Below the pieces are notes generated by a model that saw only the letters and a list, made by a program, of their open reading frames with translations, was not told where the DNA came from and ran no database searches. A stretch of 6,342 nt of DNA from an uncultured Rhodanobacter sp. GTDB taxonomy: Bacteria; Pseudomonadota; Gammaproteobacteria; Xanthomonadales; Rhodanobacteraceae. Both the position numbers and the translations under genes were made by a program. Within the stretch, counting starts at the first letter, position 1, and the number at the start of each line of letters is the position of its first letter. The stretch is taken from the NCBI GenBank assembly GCA_903827735.1, contig CAIKJM010000015.1:1-6342 (forward strand), written 5' to 3'. Below, one piece after another: positions 1 to 5,338 of this stretch.

Positions 1-1403
1 TCTTCGGCAGCGATGCCGACCCGCGCATGGTGCAGACATCCAAACGCAACGCGCAGGAAGCCGGCGTGGCCGGGTTCTTCACGCTCGATCGGCAGGAAGT
101 CTCTCACGCCGCGCCGCCATCAGGCGTCGACTACGGCCTGGTCATCACCAATCCGCCGTACGGCGAGCGCCTGGGCGAGCGCGCCGAGATGCCGCTGCTC
201 TATCGCGCCGTGGGCGATGCCCTGCGCGCGCGTTTCGTCGGCTGGCGCGCCGCCGTGCTCGCGGGCGATGTCGAGTTGGGTCGAGCGATGCAGCTGCACG
301 CCGACAAGCGCTACACGCTCTACAACGGCGCACTGGAGACGGTGCTGCTGACGTTCGATCTGGGCAAACGCGATGAAGCACCGCGGGAGCCCAAGCCGCT
401 GTCGGCTGGCGCGCAGATGCTGAAAAATCGCCTCGAAAAGAACGTCAAGCATCTGCGCAAGCGGCTGACGCGCGAAGGCGTGCACTGCTGGCGCGCCTAC
501 GATCAGGACCTGCCCGAATACGCCGCGGCCATCGACGTTTACGGCGATACGCACGGCAACGACCATCTGCATATTCAAGAGTACCGCGCGCCGGCCGACG
601 TGCCGCCGGACGTCGCGCGGCTGCGCATGCGGGAGATCGCCCGCGTGGCCGGTGAGGTGCTCAACGTGCCGCGCGAGCGCATTGCACTGAAAACCCGTGA
701 ACGCGGCAAGGGCGGTTCCAAGTACGGCCAGCTCGATCAGCGCAACGAGTTCATCGAGGTGGAAGAGGACAGCCTGAAATTTCTGATCAATCTCACGGAT
801 TATCTCGACACGGGTTTGTTTCTCGACCACAGGCTGGTGCGCGGCAAGGTACGTGAGCTGGCCGAGGGCAAGTGTTTCCTCAACCTGTTTGCCTATACCG
901 CCACGGCAAGCGTGCATGCGGCTGCAGGCGGCGCGCTGGAAACCACGAGCGTGGATCTGTCGGCCACGTATCTGGAGTGGGCGTCGCGCAATCTCGCGCT
1001 CAACGGATTCAGTGGGTCCAGCCATCGACTCATGCAGTTCGACGCACTGGAATTCCTGCAGCGCGATCGCGGGCACTATGGGCTGATTTTTGTCGATCCG
1101 CCGACTTTCTCCAACTCCAAGCGCGCGGAAGATTTCGATGTGCAGCGCGATCACGTCAAGCTGCTCGACGCCTGCAATGAGCGCTTGACCCGGGACGGCG
1201 TGATCGTGTTTTCCAACAACTTTCGCCGCTTCAAACTCGATCGAGCGGAGCTGGAACAGCGCTTTGTGATCGAGGACTGGACGGTACCGAGCATCCCTTT
1301 CGATTTCACCCGCCGCGCCGATATTCACGGCTGCTGGCTGCTGCATCGCCGGCCTGCTGACCCCGGAATAAATCCGTGGGATTCGGCCCGCATTAAAAAG
1401 TAA
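1..1403 (+). CDS. rlmKL: Bifunctional 23S rRNA methyltransferase RlmKL (m2G2445 / m7G2069), C-terminal part
   Basis: Cytoplasmic SAM-dependent enzyme that modifies 23S rRNA during ribosome assembly. The RlmL half makes m2G2445 and the RlmK half makes m7G2069 (E. coli numbering). The frame is open from the left edge; the first full codon is at base 3 and the stop is TAA at 1401-1403. About 466 residues are visible. The E. coli protein is about 700, so the THUMP domain and the start of the first methyltransferase are missing. The RlmL half shows the NPPYGERLG catalytic motif (NPPY at 150-161) and ends near base 360. The RlmK half follows a linker. It shows a KTRERGKGGSKYGQL stretch, SAM motif I NLFAYTATASVHAAAGGA from 882, and the DPPTFSNSKR motif (DPP at 1095-1103). 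The end, SNNFRRFKLD followed by IHGCWLL, is typical of the family. About 16 further residues form a polar tail. The fused two-enzyme form is typical of gammaproteobacteria. I see no hairpin terminator after it. The family call is secure. Confidence 0.96.
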   Translation, partial: FGSDADPRMVQTSKRNAQEAGVAGFFTLDRQEVSHAAPPSGVDYGLVITNPPYGERLGERAEMPLLYRAVGDALRARFVGWRAAVLAGDVELGRAMQLHADKRYTLYNGALETVLLTFDLGKRDEAPREPKPLSAGAQMLKNRLEKNVKHLRKRLTREGVHCWRAYDQDLPEYAAAIDVYGDTHGNDHLHIQEYRAPADVPPDVARLRMREIARVAGEVLNVPRERIALKTRERGKGGSKYGQLDQRNEFIEVEEDSLKFLINLTDYLDTGLFLDHRLVRGKVRELAEGKCFLNLFAYTATASVHAAAGGALETTSVDLSATYLEWASRNLALNGFSGSSHRLMQFDALEFLQRDRGHYGLIFVDPPTFSNSKRAEDFDVQRDHVKLLDACNERLTRDGVIVFSNNFRRFKLDRAELEQRFVIEDWTVPSIPFDFTRRADIHGCWLLHRRPADPGINPWDSARIKK

Positions 1404-1479
1404 ACGCTTCAGTTCACATTAAGCCCAAAAAGCCGAGCATAGGCATCGTACAGAGGGCACGAGAAAGGCCCGTACATAC

Positions 1480-1484
1480 GGAGA
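1480..1484 (+). promoter_or_regulatory. Shine-Dalgarno site of the Gly/Tyr-rich protein gene
   Basis: GGAGA lies six bases before the ATG at 1491. It supports that start, which is also placed exactly at the beginning of a good signal peptide. The minus-strand SH3b gene has the same ACGGAGA core before its start. Confidence 0.7.
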
Positions 1485-1490
1485 ACTGCC

Positions 1491-1877
1491 ATGAGCATCA
1501 AACGTTTCAGTAGTGCGAGCAAGATGTTGGCCCTCGGCCTTGCTGTAACCGCGGCGGTCGCCATGCCGCTTAGCGCATCGGCAGCCGGCTGGGGCGGATA
1601 CCATGGCGGCTACGGTGGTTACCACGGTGGCTACGGCCGGGGCGGTTACTGGAGCGGCGGCCGCTGGATTGGTGGCGCCATCGTCGCCGGTGTGGTGGGT
1701 GGCCTCGTGTACAGCGCGACGCGTCCTGCGCCGGTGTATTACAACTATGGCCCGCCGGTCGTATACACGCAGCCCACCGTCGTGTATCAGAGCGCCCCTG
1801 TCGTAACTCGCACGGTGACGACTTACAGCAACGCGCCCACCCAGTATGTGCGCGACGACGGCTACTACGGCAATTGA
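1491..1877 (+). CDS. Small exported Gly/Tyr-rich protein with one hydrophobic segment, function unknown
   Basis: 128 residues; not a family I can name. The N-terminus has KR, a hydrophobic core (MLALGLAVTAAVAMPL) and an ASA cleavage site, predicting Sec export with cleavage after about residue 31. The mature protein starts with a Gly/Tyr/His-rich stretch (residues 33-54) holding two GGYHGGY units. Next comes a hydrophobic segment (about 60-76) with small residues every fourth position (G62-A66-G70 and A63-G67-G71), like a glycine zipper. The C-terminal half is rich in Tyr, Val, Pro and Thr (YYNYGPPVVY, then TVVYQSAPVVTRTVTTY). There are no cysteines and no recognisable catalytic motif. It begins 87 bases after rlmKL with its own ribosome binding site and has its own terminator, so it is probably a single-gene unit. 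Envelope or periplasmic placement is inference. It could be a membrane-anchored surface or stress protein. Confidence 0.82.
   Translation: MSIKRFSSASKMLALGLAVTAAVAMPLSASAAGWGGYHGGYGGYHGGYGRGGYWSGGRWIGGAIVAGVVGGLVYSATRPAPVYYNYGPPVVYTQPTVVYQSAPVVTRTVTTYSNAPTQYVRDDGYYGN
1593..1634 (+). repeat. Two tandem 21-base units encoding GGYHGGY
   Basis: Two in-frame units, 1593-1613 and 1614-1634, encode GGYHGGY twice. A degenerate third stretch follows (GRGGYW, 1635-1652). The DNA copies differ mainly at third codon positions (GGC/GGT, GGA/GGT, CAT/CAC). The repeat is therefore old or kept at the protein level, not a fresh slippage product. Confidence 0.75.
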
Positions 1878-1912
1878 TTTAGCTTTCCTGTCGTAGACGA
1901 CATGTGACATCG

Positions 1913-1944
1913 AGGCCCGGCTTAACGCCGGGCCTTTTGTTTTT
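1913..1944 (+). terminator. Rho-independent terminator after the Gly/Tyr-rich gene
   Basis: AGGCCCGGC (1913-1921) pairs perfectly with GCCGGGCCT (1927-1935) over nine base pairs around the five-base loop TTAAC. A T-rich run (TTTTGTTTTT, 1935-1944) follows directly. It lies 36 bases after the stop at 1877 and separates this gene from egtBD. It also argues against an egtB start upstream of about 1950. Confidence 0.93.
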
Positions 1945-2122
1945 GTGCGGTGTGTCAATGGTGGCATGGCCCCACGGCGAAATTTATGTGGGTCTGTGGC
2001 TGGCTGATCACAAGATTTCAACGCCGTGCCCGGCATGCTTTATGTCATGTTTTTCAGCCATCCTCCGCGTCGCGCCGCTTTCATCGTCACCGCGCCGAGG
2101 GTCACAGCGAAGGATGGTTTCC
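1945..2122 (+). other. Intergenic region before egtB, expected to hold its promoter
   Basis: 178 bases between the terminator and the egtB start. The strong terminator upstream means egtBD should have a promoter here, but I find no convincing sigma70 pair. The best candidate is TTCAAC (about 2017) with 17 bases to TTATGT (about 2040), and both boxes match the consensus poorly. No tRNA, riboswitch or operator is recognisable. Confidence 0.3.
2110..2114 (+). promoter_or_regulatory. Shine-Dalgarno site that decides the egtB start
   Basis: AAGGA sits eight bases before the ATG at 2123, a normal distance. The in-frame ATG at 2114 overlaps this same site and would leave no spacing, so 2123 is the better start. 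Confidence 0.65.
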
Positions 2123-3373
2123 ATGGCTAGCGAAAGTTTTCTGGTTTCTGCGTCCATCGCGTCGCGCTTTGATCAGGTTCGGCGCACGACGATCGATCTG
2201 GTTGCCGACTTGAGCGCCGAAGATCTCTTGGTGCAGTCGATGCCGGATGCCAGTCCGGGCAAATGGCATCTCGCGCATACAACCTGGTTTTTCGAGCATT
2301 TCGTGCTCGGCAGCCAACCGTCGTATAAATCCCGCGACCCTGCCTGGCATTTCCTGTTCAACTCTTACTATCAGTCGATCGGTCCGATGCACGCGCGCCC
2401 GCATCGGGGACTAATATCGCGCCCTTCGCTGCAGGAGGTCTTTGCCTTTCGCGAGCGCGTGGACGCGGCGGTGATGGACCTGCTGTCCGGTGATCCGAGC
2501 CCTGAGCTTGTCGAACTGGTCGAGCTGGGTCTACACCACGAACAGCAGCATCAGGAACTGCTGCTCACCGATATCAAACATGCGCTGTGGTCTAACCCTC
2601 TGATGCCGGCGTATCACAAGCGCAAGGGTAGCGCGGCGGGGTCTGCTTCAGTCCCGCTGCAATTTATGGCTGGGCGTGAAGGCATTGTCGAAATCGGTCA
2701 CCGCGGCGAAGGCTTTGCTTTCGACAATGAAACGCCTCGTCATCGCACGCTGCTGCAGCCGCATGCGCTGGCCAATCGGCTGGTGACCAATGCCGAATAT
2801 CTCGCCTTTGTCAGAGAGGGTGGCTACCGCGAGTCGGGTTTGTGGCTCTCAGACGGCTGGGCCATGCTGCAGCGCGAGGGTTGGCAGCGACCGATGTACT
2901 GGCGGGACGATCTGGCCAGTGAATTCACGCTGGCGGGTGTGCAGGCCATTGACCCCAACGCCCCAGTGTCGCACCTGAGCTATTTCGAGGCCGAAGCGTT
3001 TGCGCGCTGGGCGGGTGCACGATTGCCGACGGAGGCCGAGTGGGAGTCCGCTGCGCGTGGTCTTCGTATCGAGGGCAACTTGCAGGATCAGAAACTTTTT
3101 CATCCGGCAGCCGCCTCGGTAGGAGATGGACTGCTGCAAATGTATGGCGATGTATGGGAGTGGACGGCATCGCCCTACATCAGCTATCCGGGTTTTCAGC
3201 CCTTGCCCGGCTCGCTGGGCGAATACAACGGCAAATTCATGAGTGGACAATGGATTTTGCGCGGCGGCTCTTGTGCCACACCGCGTGATCATGTTCGCGC
3301 TACCTATCGCAACTTTTTTCCACCCCACGCCCGCTGGCAGTTTGCTGGGCTACGATTGGGACAAGATCAATGA
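2123..3373 (+). CDS. egtB: EgtB-type ergothioneine sulfoxide synthase (non-heme iron)
   Basis: 416 residues, normal for the family. EgtB uses iron and O2 to join hercynine to a thiol donor and form a sulfoxide, the second core step of ergothioneine synthesis in the cytoplasm. The N-terminal DinB-like domain (about 10-160) carries the expected iron ligands: H52 in WHLAH, plus H139 and H143 in HHEQQHQE. The C-terminal FGE-sulfatase-like domain (about 180-412) shows RLPTEAEWE, YGDVWEWT, LRGGSCATP and a FAGLRL ending. Residues Y82-Y83 in FNSYYQSIGP resemble the active-site Tyr pair reported for type II EgtB of Chloracidobacterium. The start at 2123 is chosen for its Shine-Dalgarno spacing; the frame stays open back to 1904, but that would run through the terminator. 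The stop overlaps the egtD start (ATGA). The thiol donor, cysteine or gamma-glutamylcysteine, cannot be read from sequence alone. Confidence 0.95.
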   Translation: MASESFLVSASIASRFDQVRRTTIDLVADLSAEDLLVQSMPDASPGKWHLAHTTWFFEHFVLGSQPSYKSRDPAWHFLFNSYYQSIGPMHARPHRGLISRPSLQEVFAFRERVDAAVMDLLSGDPSPELVELVELGLHHEQQHQELLLTDIKHALWSNPLMPAYHKRKGSAAGSASVPLQFMAGREGIVEIGHRGEGFAFDNETPRHRTLLQPHALANRLVTNAEYLAFVREGGYRESGLWLSDGWAMLQREGWQRPMYWRDDLASEFTLAGVQAIDPNAPVSHLSYFEAEAFARWAGARLPTEAEWESAARGLRIEGNLQDQKLFHPAAASVGDGLLQMYGDVWEWTASPYISYPGFQPLPGSLGEYNGKFMSGQWILRGGSCATPRDHVRATYRNFFPPHARWQFAGLRLGQDQ

Positions 3374-4356
3374 ACGCGCAAGTCTCGGGTATCCATGACG
3401 ACGACCGTCGTCCACCGTCCAACGAGTTGCTGGAGATCGCTCAGCGTGGATTGTCGCTGAAACCAAAGCGTCTGCCGTCATGGTTGTTTTACGACGAACG
3501 CGGCTCGGAGCTGTTCGACCAAATCTGTGAGCAGCCGGAGTACTACCTGACGCGCAGCGAGATCGCGCTGATGGACGAACACGCTGGCAGCATCGCCGAC
3601 ACGCTCGGCAGCGACGTTCGTCTGGTCGAGTACGGCAGCGGTAACGCGCGCAAGACGCGCATGCTGCTGCAGCACCTGCACGAACCGGTGGCCTACGTAC
3701 CGATCGAAATTTCGGCCGAGCCGCTGCGCGAGAGCGTGGATCGACTCGCCGCCGAATTTCCTGCGCTGCCGGTGCAGCCGCTGTGTGCTGATTTCACCAA
3801 GCCCTTGCGGCTGCCGATTCCGCCGCGTGCGCCGCGTCGTACGGTGCTGTACTTTCCGGGGTCGACGATTGGGAATTTCGATAACCGCGCTGCGGCGGTT
3901 CTGCTGCGCAAGATGCGCAACGAGATGGGTGACGCTGGCGGCATCCTTATCGGTGTGGATCTGAAAAAAGACCCCGCGGCAATCGAGGCAGCCTACAACG
4001 ACGCTGCGGGTGTGACCGCGGCATTTACGCTGAACATGCTTACGCGGCTGAATCGCGACGTCGGGAGCGATTTCGACTTATCGGCTTTTCGTCACCGCGC
4101 GCATTACAACCCGATGGCAGGGCGCATCGAAACGCATATCGTCAGCAGCAAGGCGCAGCAGGTGAAGCTGGGCAAGACGAGCGTGGCTTTCCGCGAGGAT
4201 GAGGCTATCCAGGTCGAATACAGCTGCAAGTATTCGTTGGCGGATTTCGAGGCTTTGGCGGCGAAGGCCGGGCTGGCGGTGCTACGCGTGTGGACCGACG
4301 CGCAAAAGATGTTCAGCGTGCAGTACCTGGTGCGTGCCAGCACGGTGGCGCGCTGA
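3370..4356 (+). CDS. egtD: L-histidine N-alpha-methyltransferase EgtD
   Basis: 328 residues, close to the usual 320-330. EgtD transfers three methyl groups from SAM to the alpha-amino group of histidine, giving hercynine, the substrate of EgtB. The sequence shows LFYDERGSELFDQICEQPEYY, then TRSEIALM. It has the SAM-binding EYGSGNARKT (87-96), PIEIS (111-115), FPGSTIGNF (162-170), GVDLKKD (195-201), AAYNDAAGVTAAF and the late EYSCKY. Y59, N169, Y209, E283 and S285 appear to match the histidine-binding residues described for mycobacterial EgtD; this is my alignment by eye. The start codon overlaps the egtB stop as ATGA. The Shine-Dalgarno match in front is weak (GGGACAAG), which suggests translational coupling to egtB. 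It ends before a terminator shared with the converging SH3b gene. Confidence 0.96.
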   Translation: MNAQVSGIHDDDRRPPSNELLEIAQRGLSLKPKRLPSWLFYDERGSELFDQICEQPEYYLTRSEIALMDEHAGSIADTLGSDVRLVEYGSGNARKTRMLLQHLHEPVAYVPIEISAEPLRESVDRLAAEFPALPVQPLCADFTKPLRLPIPPRAPRRTVLYFPGSTIGNFDNRAAAVLLRKMRNEMGDAGGILIGVDLKKDPAAIEAAYNDAAGVTAAFTLNMLTRLNRDVGSDFDLSAFRHRAHYNPMAGRIETHIVSSKAQQVKLGKTSVAFREDEAIQVEYSCKYSLADFEALAAKAGLAVLRVWTDAQKMFSVQYLVRASTVAR

Positions 4357-4390
4357 GCAGATGACGCTTGCTGAAAGCGCGATAGTCTGC
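4357..4390 (+). other. Interrupted hairpin directly after the egtD stop
   Basis: GCAGA (4357-4361) pairs with TCTGC (4386-4390). Inside it, CGCTT (4365-4369) pairs with AAGCG (4375-4379) around a five-base loop. There is no T-run, so it is not a terminator by itself. It may be a 3'-end mRNA structure or chance pairing. Confidence 0.35.
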
Positions 4391-4419
4391 CGGCATTATC
4401 GATACGCTTGAAGTCATCC

Positions 4420-4450
4420 AAAAAAATCCGCCTCAAGGGCGGATTTTTTT
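4420..4450. terminator. Bidirectional Rho-independent terminator between egtD and the SH3b gene
   Basis: A7-TCCGCC (4420-4432) pairs with GGCGGA-T7 (4438-4450) around the loop TCAAG. The GC core is TCCGCC/GGCGGA. The symmetric A7 and T7 tracts give each strand a T-run after the hairpin. It lies 63 bases after the egtD stop on + and only three bases after the SH3b gene stop on -, so it can end both converging transcripts. Confidence 0.94.
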
Positions 4451-4453
4451 ATG

Positions 4454-5146
4454 TCAGTTGCCGTTATCAGCTGGCCTGGGTCGACTCGGCGGCCGTTGTT
4501 GTCCAGGGCTGGGATGGTTATTGCTGGTACCGGAGCCCGGTCGTTGATTGCCGCCTGGATTGCCTTGGGGCCGCGAAGGCCGGTTGCCGTTGTTCGGGTT
4601 GCCCTGGCCGGGGCGGCCCGTACCGCCGCCCGGTTGCGGGCGCACGGGAGGACGGCTGCCTGCGGGTGGACGAGATGGGCGCGAAGGTGGCCGCTGCTGC
4701 ACCGGCGGCCGCGGGCGCTGAATCGGCCGCGGCGGCGGACGGTGCGGAACCGGCCGGGCGTACCAGCGGCTGCGGTCGCGATAGAACGGCCGGTTGCGGT
4801 AGTAGCTATCCCAGTAACTGCCGATCACGAAGCCGACGATCGGTATGCCAATCCGTGCGCCGTAGGCCGGCACCAGCACGCGCTGATTCTGATAGTTGTA
4901 TTGCAGGTAGTTGCCGGCGATCCAGCCGCGGTTGCCGAAGGCGATGACATCGCACCATTCCCAGCCATCCGTGCATCCCTGGATGGCCATCTGAGTGCCT
5001 GCGGGGATCGTGGCGATCAGCGGATAACTGGTGTCCGGACCTGCCCGAAGATTGACGTTGGCGGTGGCAAACCCGTCGGCAGCGTAAGCGAACACCGGTG
5101 CGGCAAGAAACAATGCGGTCAGCCATGCGAGAACTGGACGCTTCAT
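4454..5146 (-). CDS. Exported SH3b-domain protein with Pro/Arg/Gly/Asn-rich tail
   Basis: 230 residues. MKRPVLAWLTALFLAAPVFAYA is a signal peptide with cleavage expected near A22 or A23. Residues about 24-84 form a bacterial SH3 (SH3b/SH3_3) domain: ATANVNLRAGPDTSYPLIATIPAG, then GWEWCDVIAFGNRGWIAGNYLQY. Two cysteines, C58 and C65, could form a disulfide. An aromatic linker follows with a hydrophobic patch (IGIPIVGFVIGSYW, about 99-112) and YYRNRPFYRDRSRW. From about residue 131 to the end the chain is Pro/Arg-rich and then Gly/Asn/Pro-rich, strongly basic and probably disordered. SH3b domains often bind peptidoglycan or peptides, so a periplasmic or cell-wall role is likely, but the partner is unknown. 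The start at 5146 is chosen for the signal peptide and a GGAGA site (5155-5159) eight bases upstream. The frame extends to 5263, but that part has no export signal. It lies 192 bases after the S10 gene on the same strand. Confidence 0.88.
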   Translation of the reverse strand: MKRPVLAWLTALFLAAPVFAYAADGFATANVNLRAGPDTSYPLIATIPAGTQMAIQGCTDGWEWCDVIAFGNRGWIAGNYLQYNYQNQRVLVPAYGARIGIPIVGFVIGSYWDSYYRNRPFYRDRSRWYARPVPHRPPPRPIQRPRPPVQQRPPSRPSRPPAGSRPPVRPQPGGGTGRPGQGNPNNGNRPSRPQGNPGGNQRPGSGTSNNHPSPGQQRPPSRPRPADNGN

Positions 5147-5154
5147 GAGATCAG

Positions 5155-5159
5155 TCTCC
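5155..5159 (-). promoter_or_regulatory. Shine-Dalgarno site that decides the SH3b gene start
   Basis: On the minus strand GGAGA lies eight bases before the ATG at 5146. This, plus the signal peptide starting exactly there, rules against the in-frame ATG at 5263. Confidence 0.7.
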
Positions 5160-5167
5160 GTCGGTGA

Positions 5168-5179
5168 GTTCGAGCGAAC
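5168..5179. promoter_or_regulatory. Short inverted repeat upstream of the SH3b gene
   Basis: GTTCG-AG-CGAAC is a 5+2+5 inverted repeat centred about 28 bases upstream of the SH3b start codon. Its position would suit an operator or a small leader hairpin, but arms this short can occur by chance. Confidence 0.25.
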
Positions 5180-5296
5180 ATTCCGCAAGCCATCTACCCG
5201 GTCGGTGTGTGGCCCGCTGGCGAGACAGTGTTCCACTTCAGGCCGCAGCGCAAGCTTGCCCATGCGGATCGTTGTTTGAAGTGTTCCCTGGCAGCG

Positions 5297-5330
5297 GCGG
5301 AGGACTCGATCGTCCTCCGCGTTCCGGAGG
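5297..5330 (-). other. Overlapping inverted repeats after the S10 peptidase gene
   Basis: GCGGAGGAC (5297-5305) and GTCCTCCGC (5312-5320) form a perfect nine-base-pair stem with a six-base loop. CCTCCG (5314-5319), inside that right arm, can instead pair with CGGAGG (5325-5330) around a five-base loop. The two hairpins exclude each other. Read on the minus strand they begin nine bases after the S10 stop. No T-run follows, so if this is a terminator it is not a standard intrinsic one. mRNA 3'-end protection is another possibility. Confidence 0.55.
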
Positions 5331-5338
5331 CTAAAAAC

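Noticed and set aside
120..1346. 408-codon open frame on the minus strand opposite rlmKL
   Set aside because: It lies wholly antisense to a clearly conserved enzyme, shows no domain or motif, and is the usual long antisense frame of GC-rich DNA.
1404..1480. Possible sigma70 promoter upstream of the Gly/Tyr-rich gene (TTCACA near 1413)
   Set aside because: No acceptable -10 hexamer lies at the right distance. A promoter may exist here, but the sequence does not support placing it.
1419..2036. 205-codon open frame on the minus strand opposite the Gly/Tyr-rich gene
   Set aside because: It runs across the intrinsic terminator and the antisense of a gene with a good signal peptide and ribosome binding site. 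Its composition is the complement of the repeats.
4451..5167. 238-codon open frame on the plus strand opposite the SH3b gene
   Set aside because: It begins in the terminator T-run and its Arg/Ala/Val-rich product is the shadow of the Pro/Arg-rich tail. The minus-strand reading has a signal peptide and an SH3b domain.
5147..5263. N-terminal extension of the SH3b protein to the ATG at 5263
   Set aside because: The extra 39 residues have no export signal and would bury the signal peptide. The start at 5146 has a well-spaced ribosome binding site.
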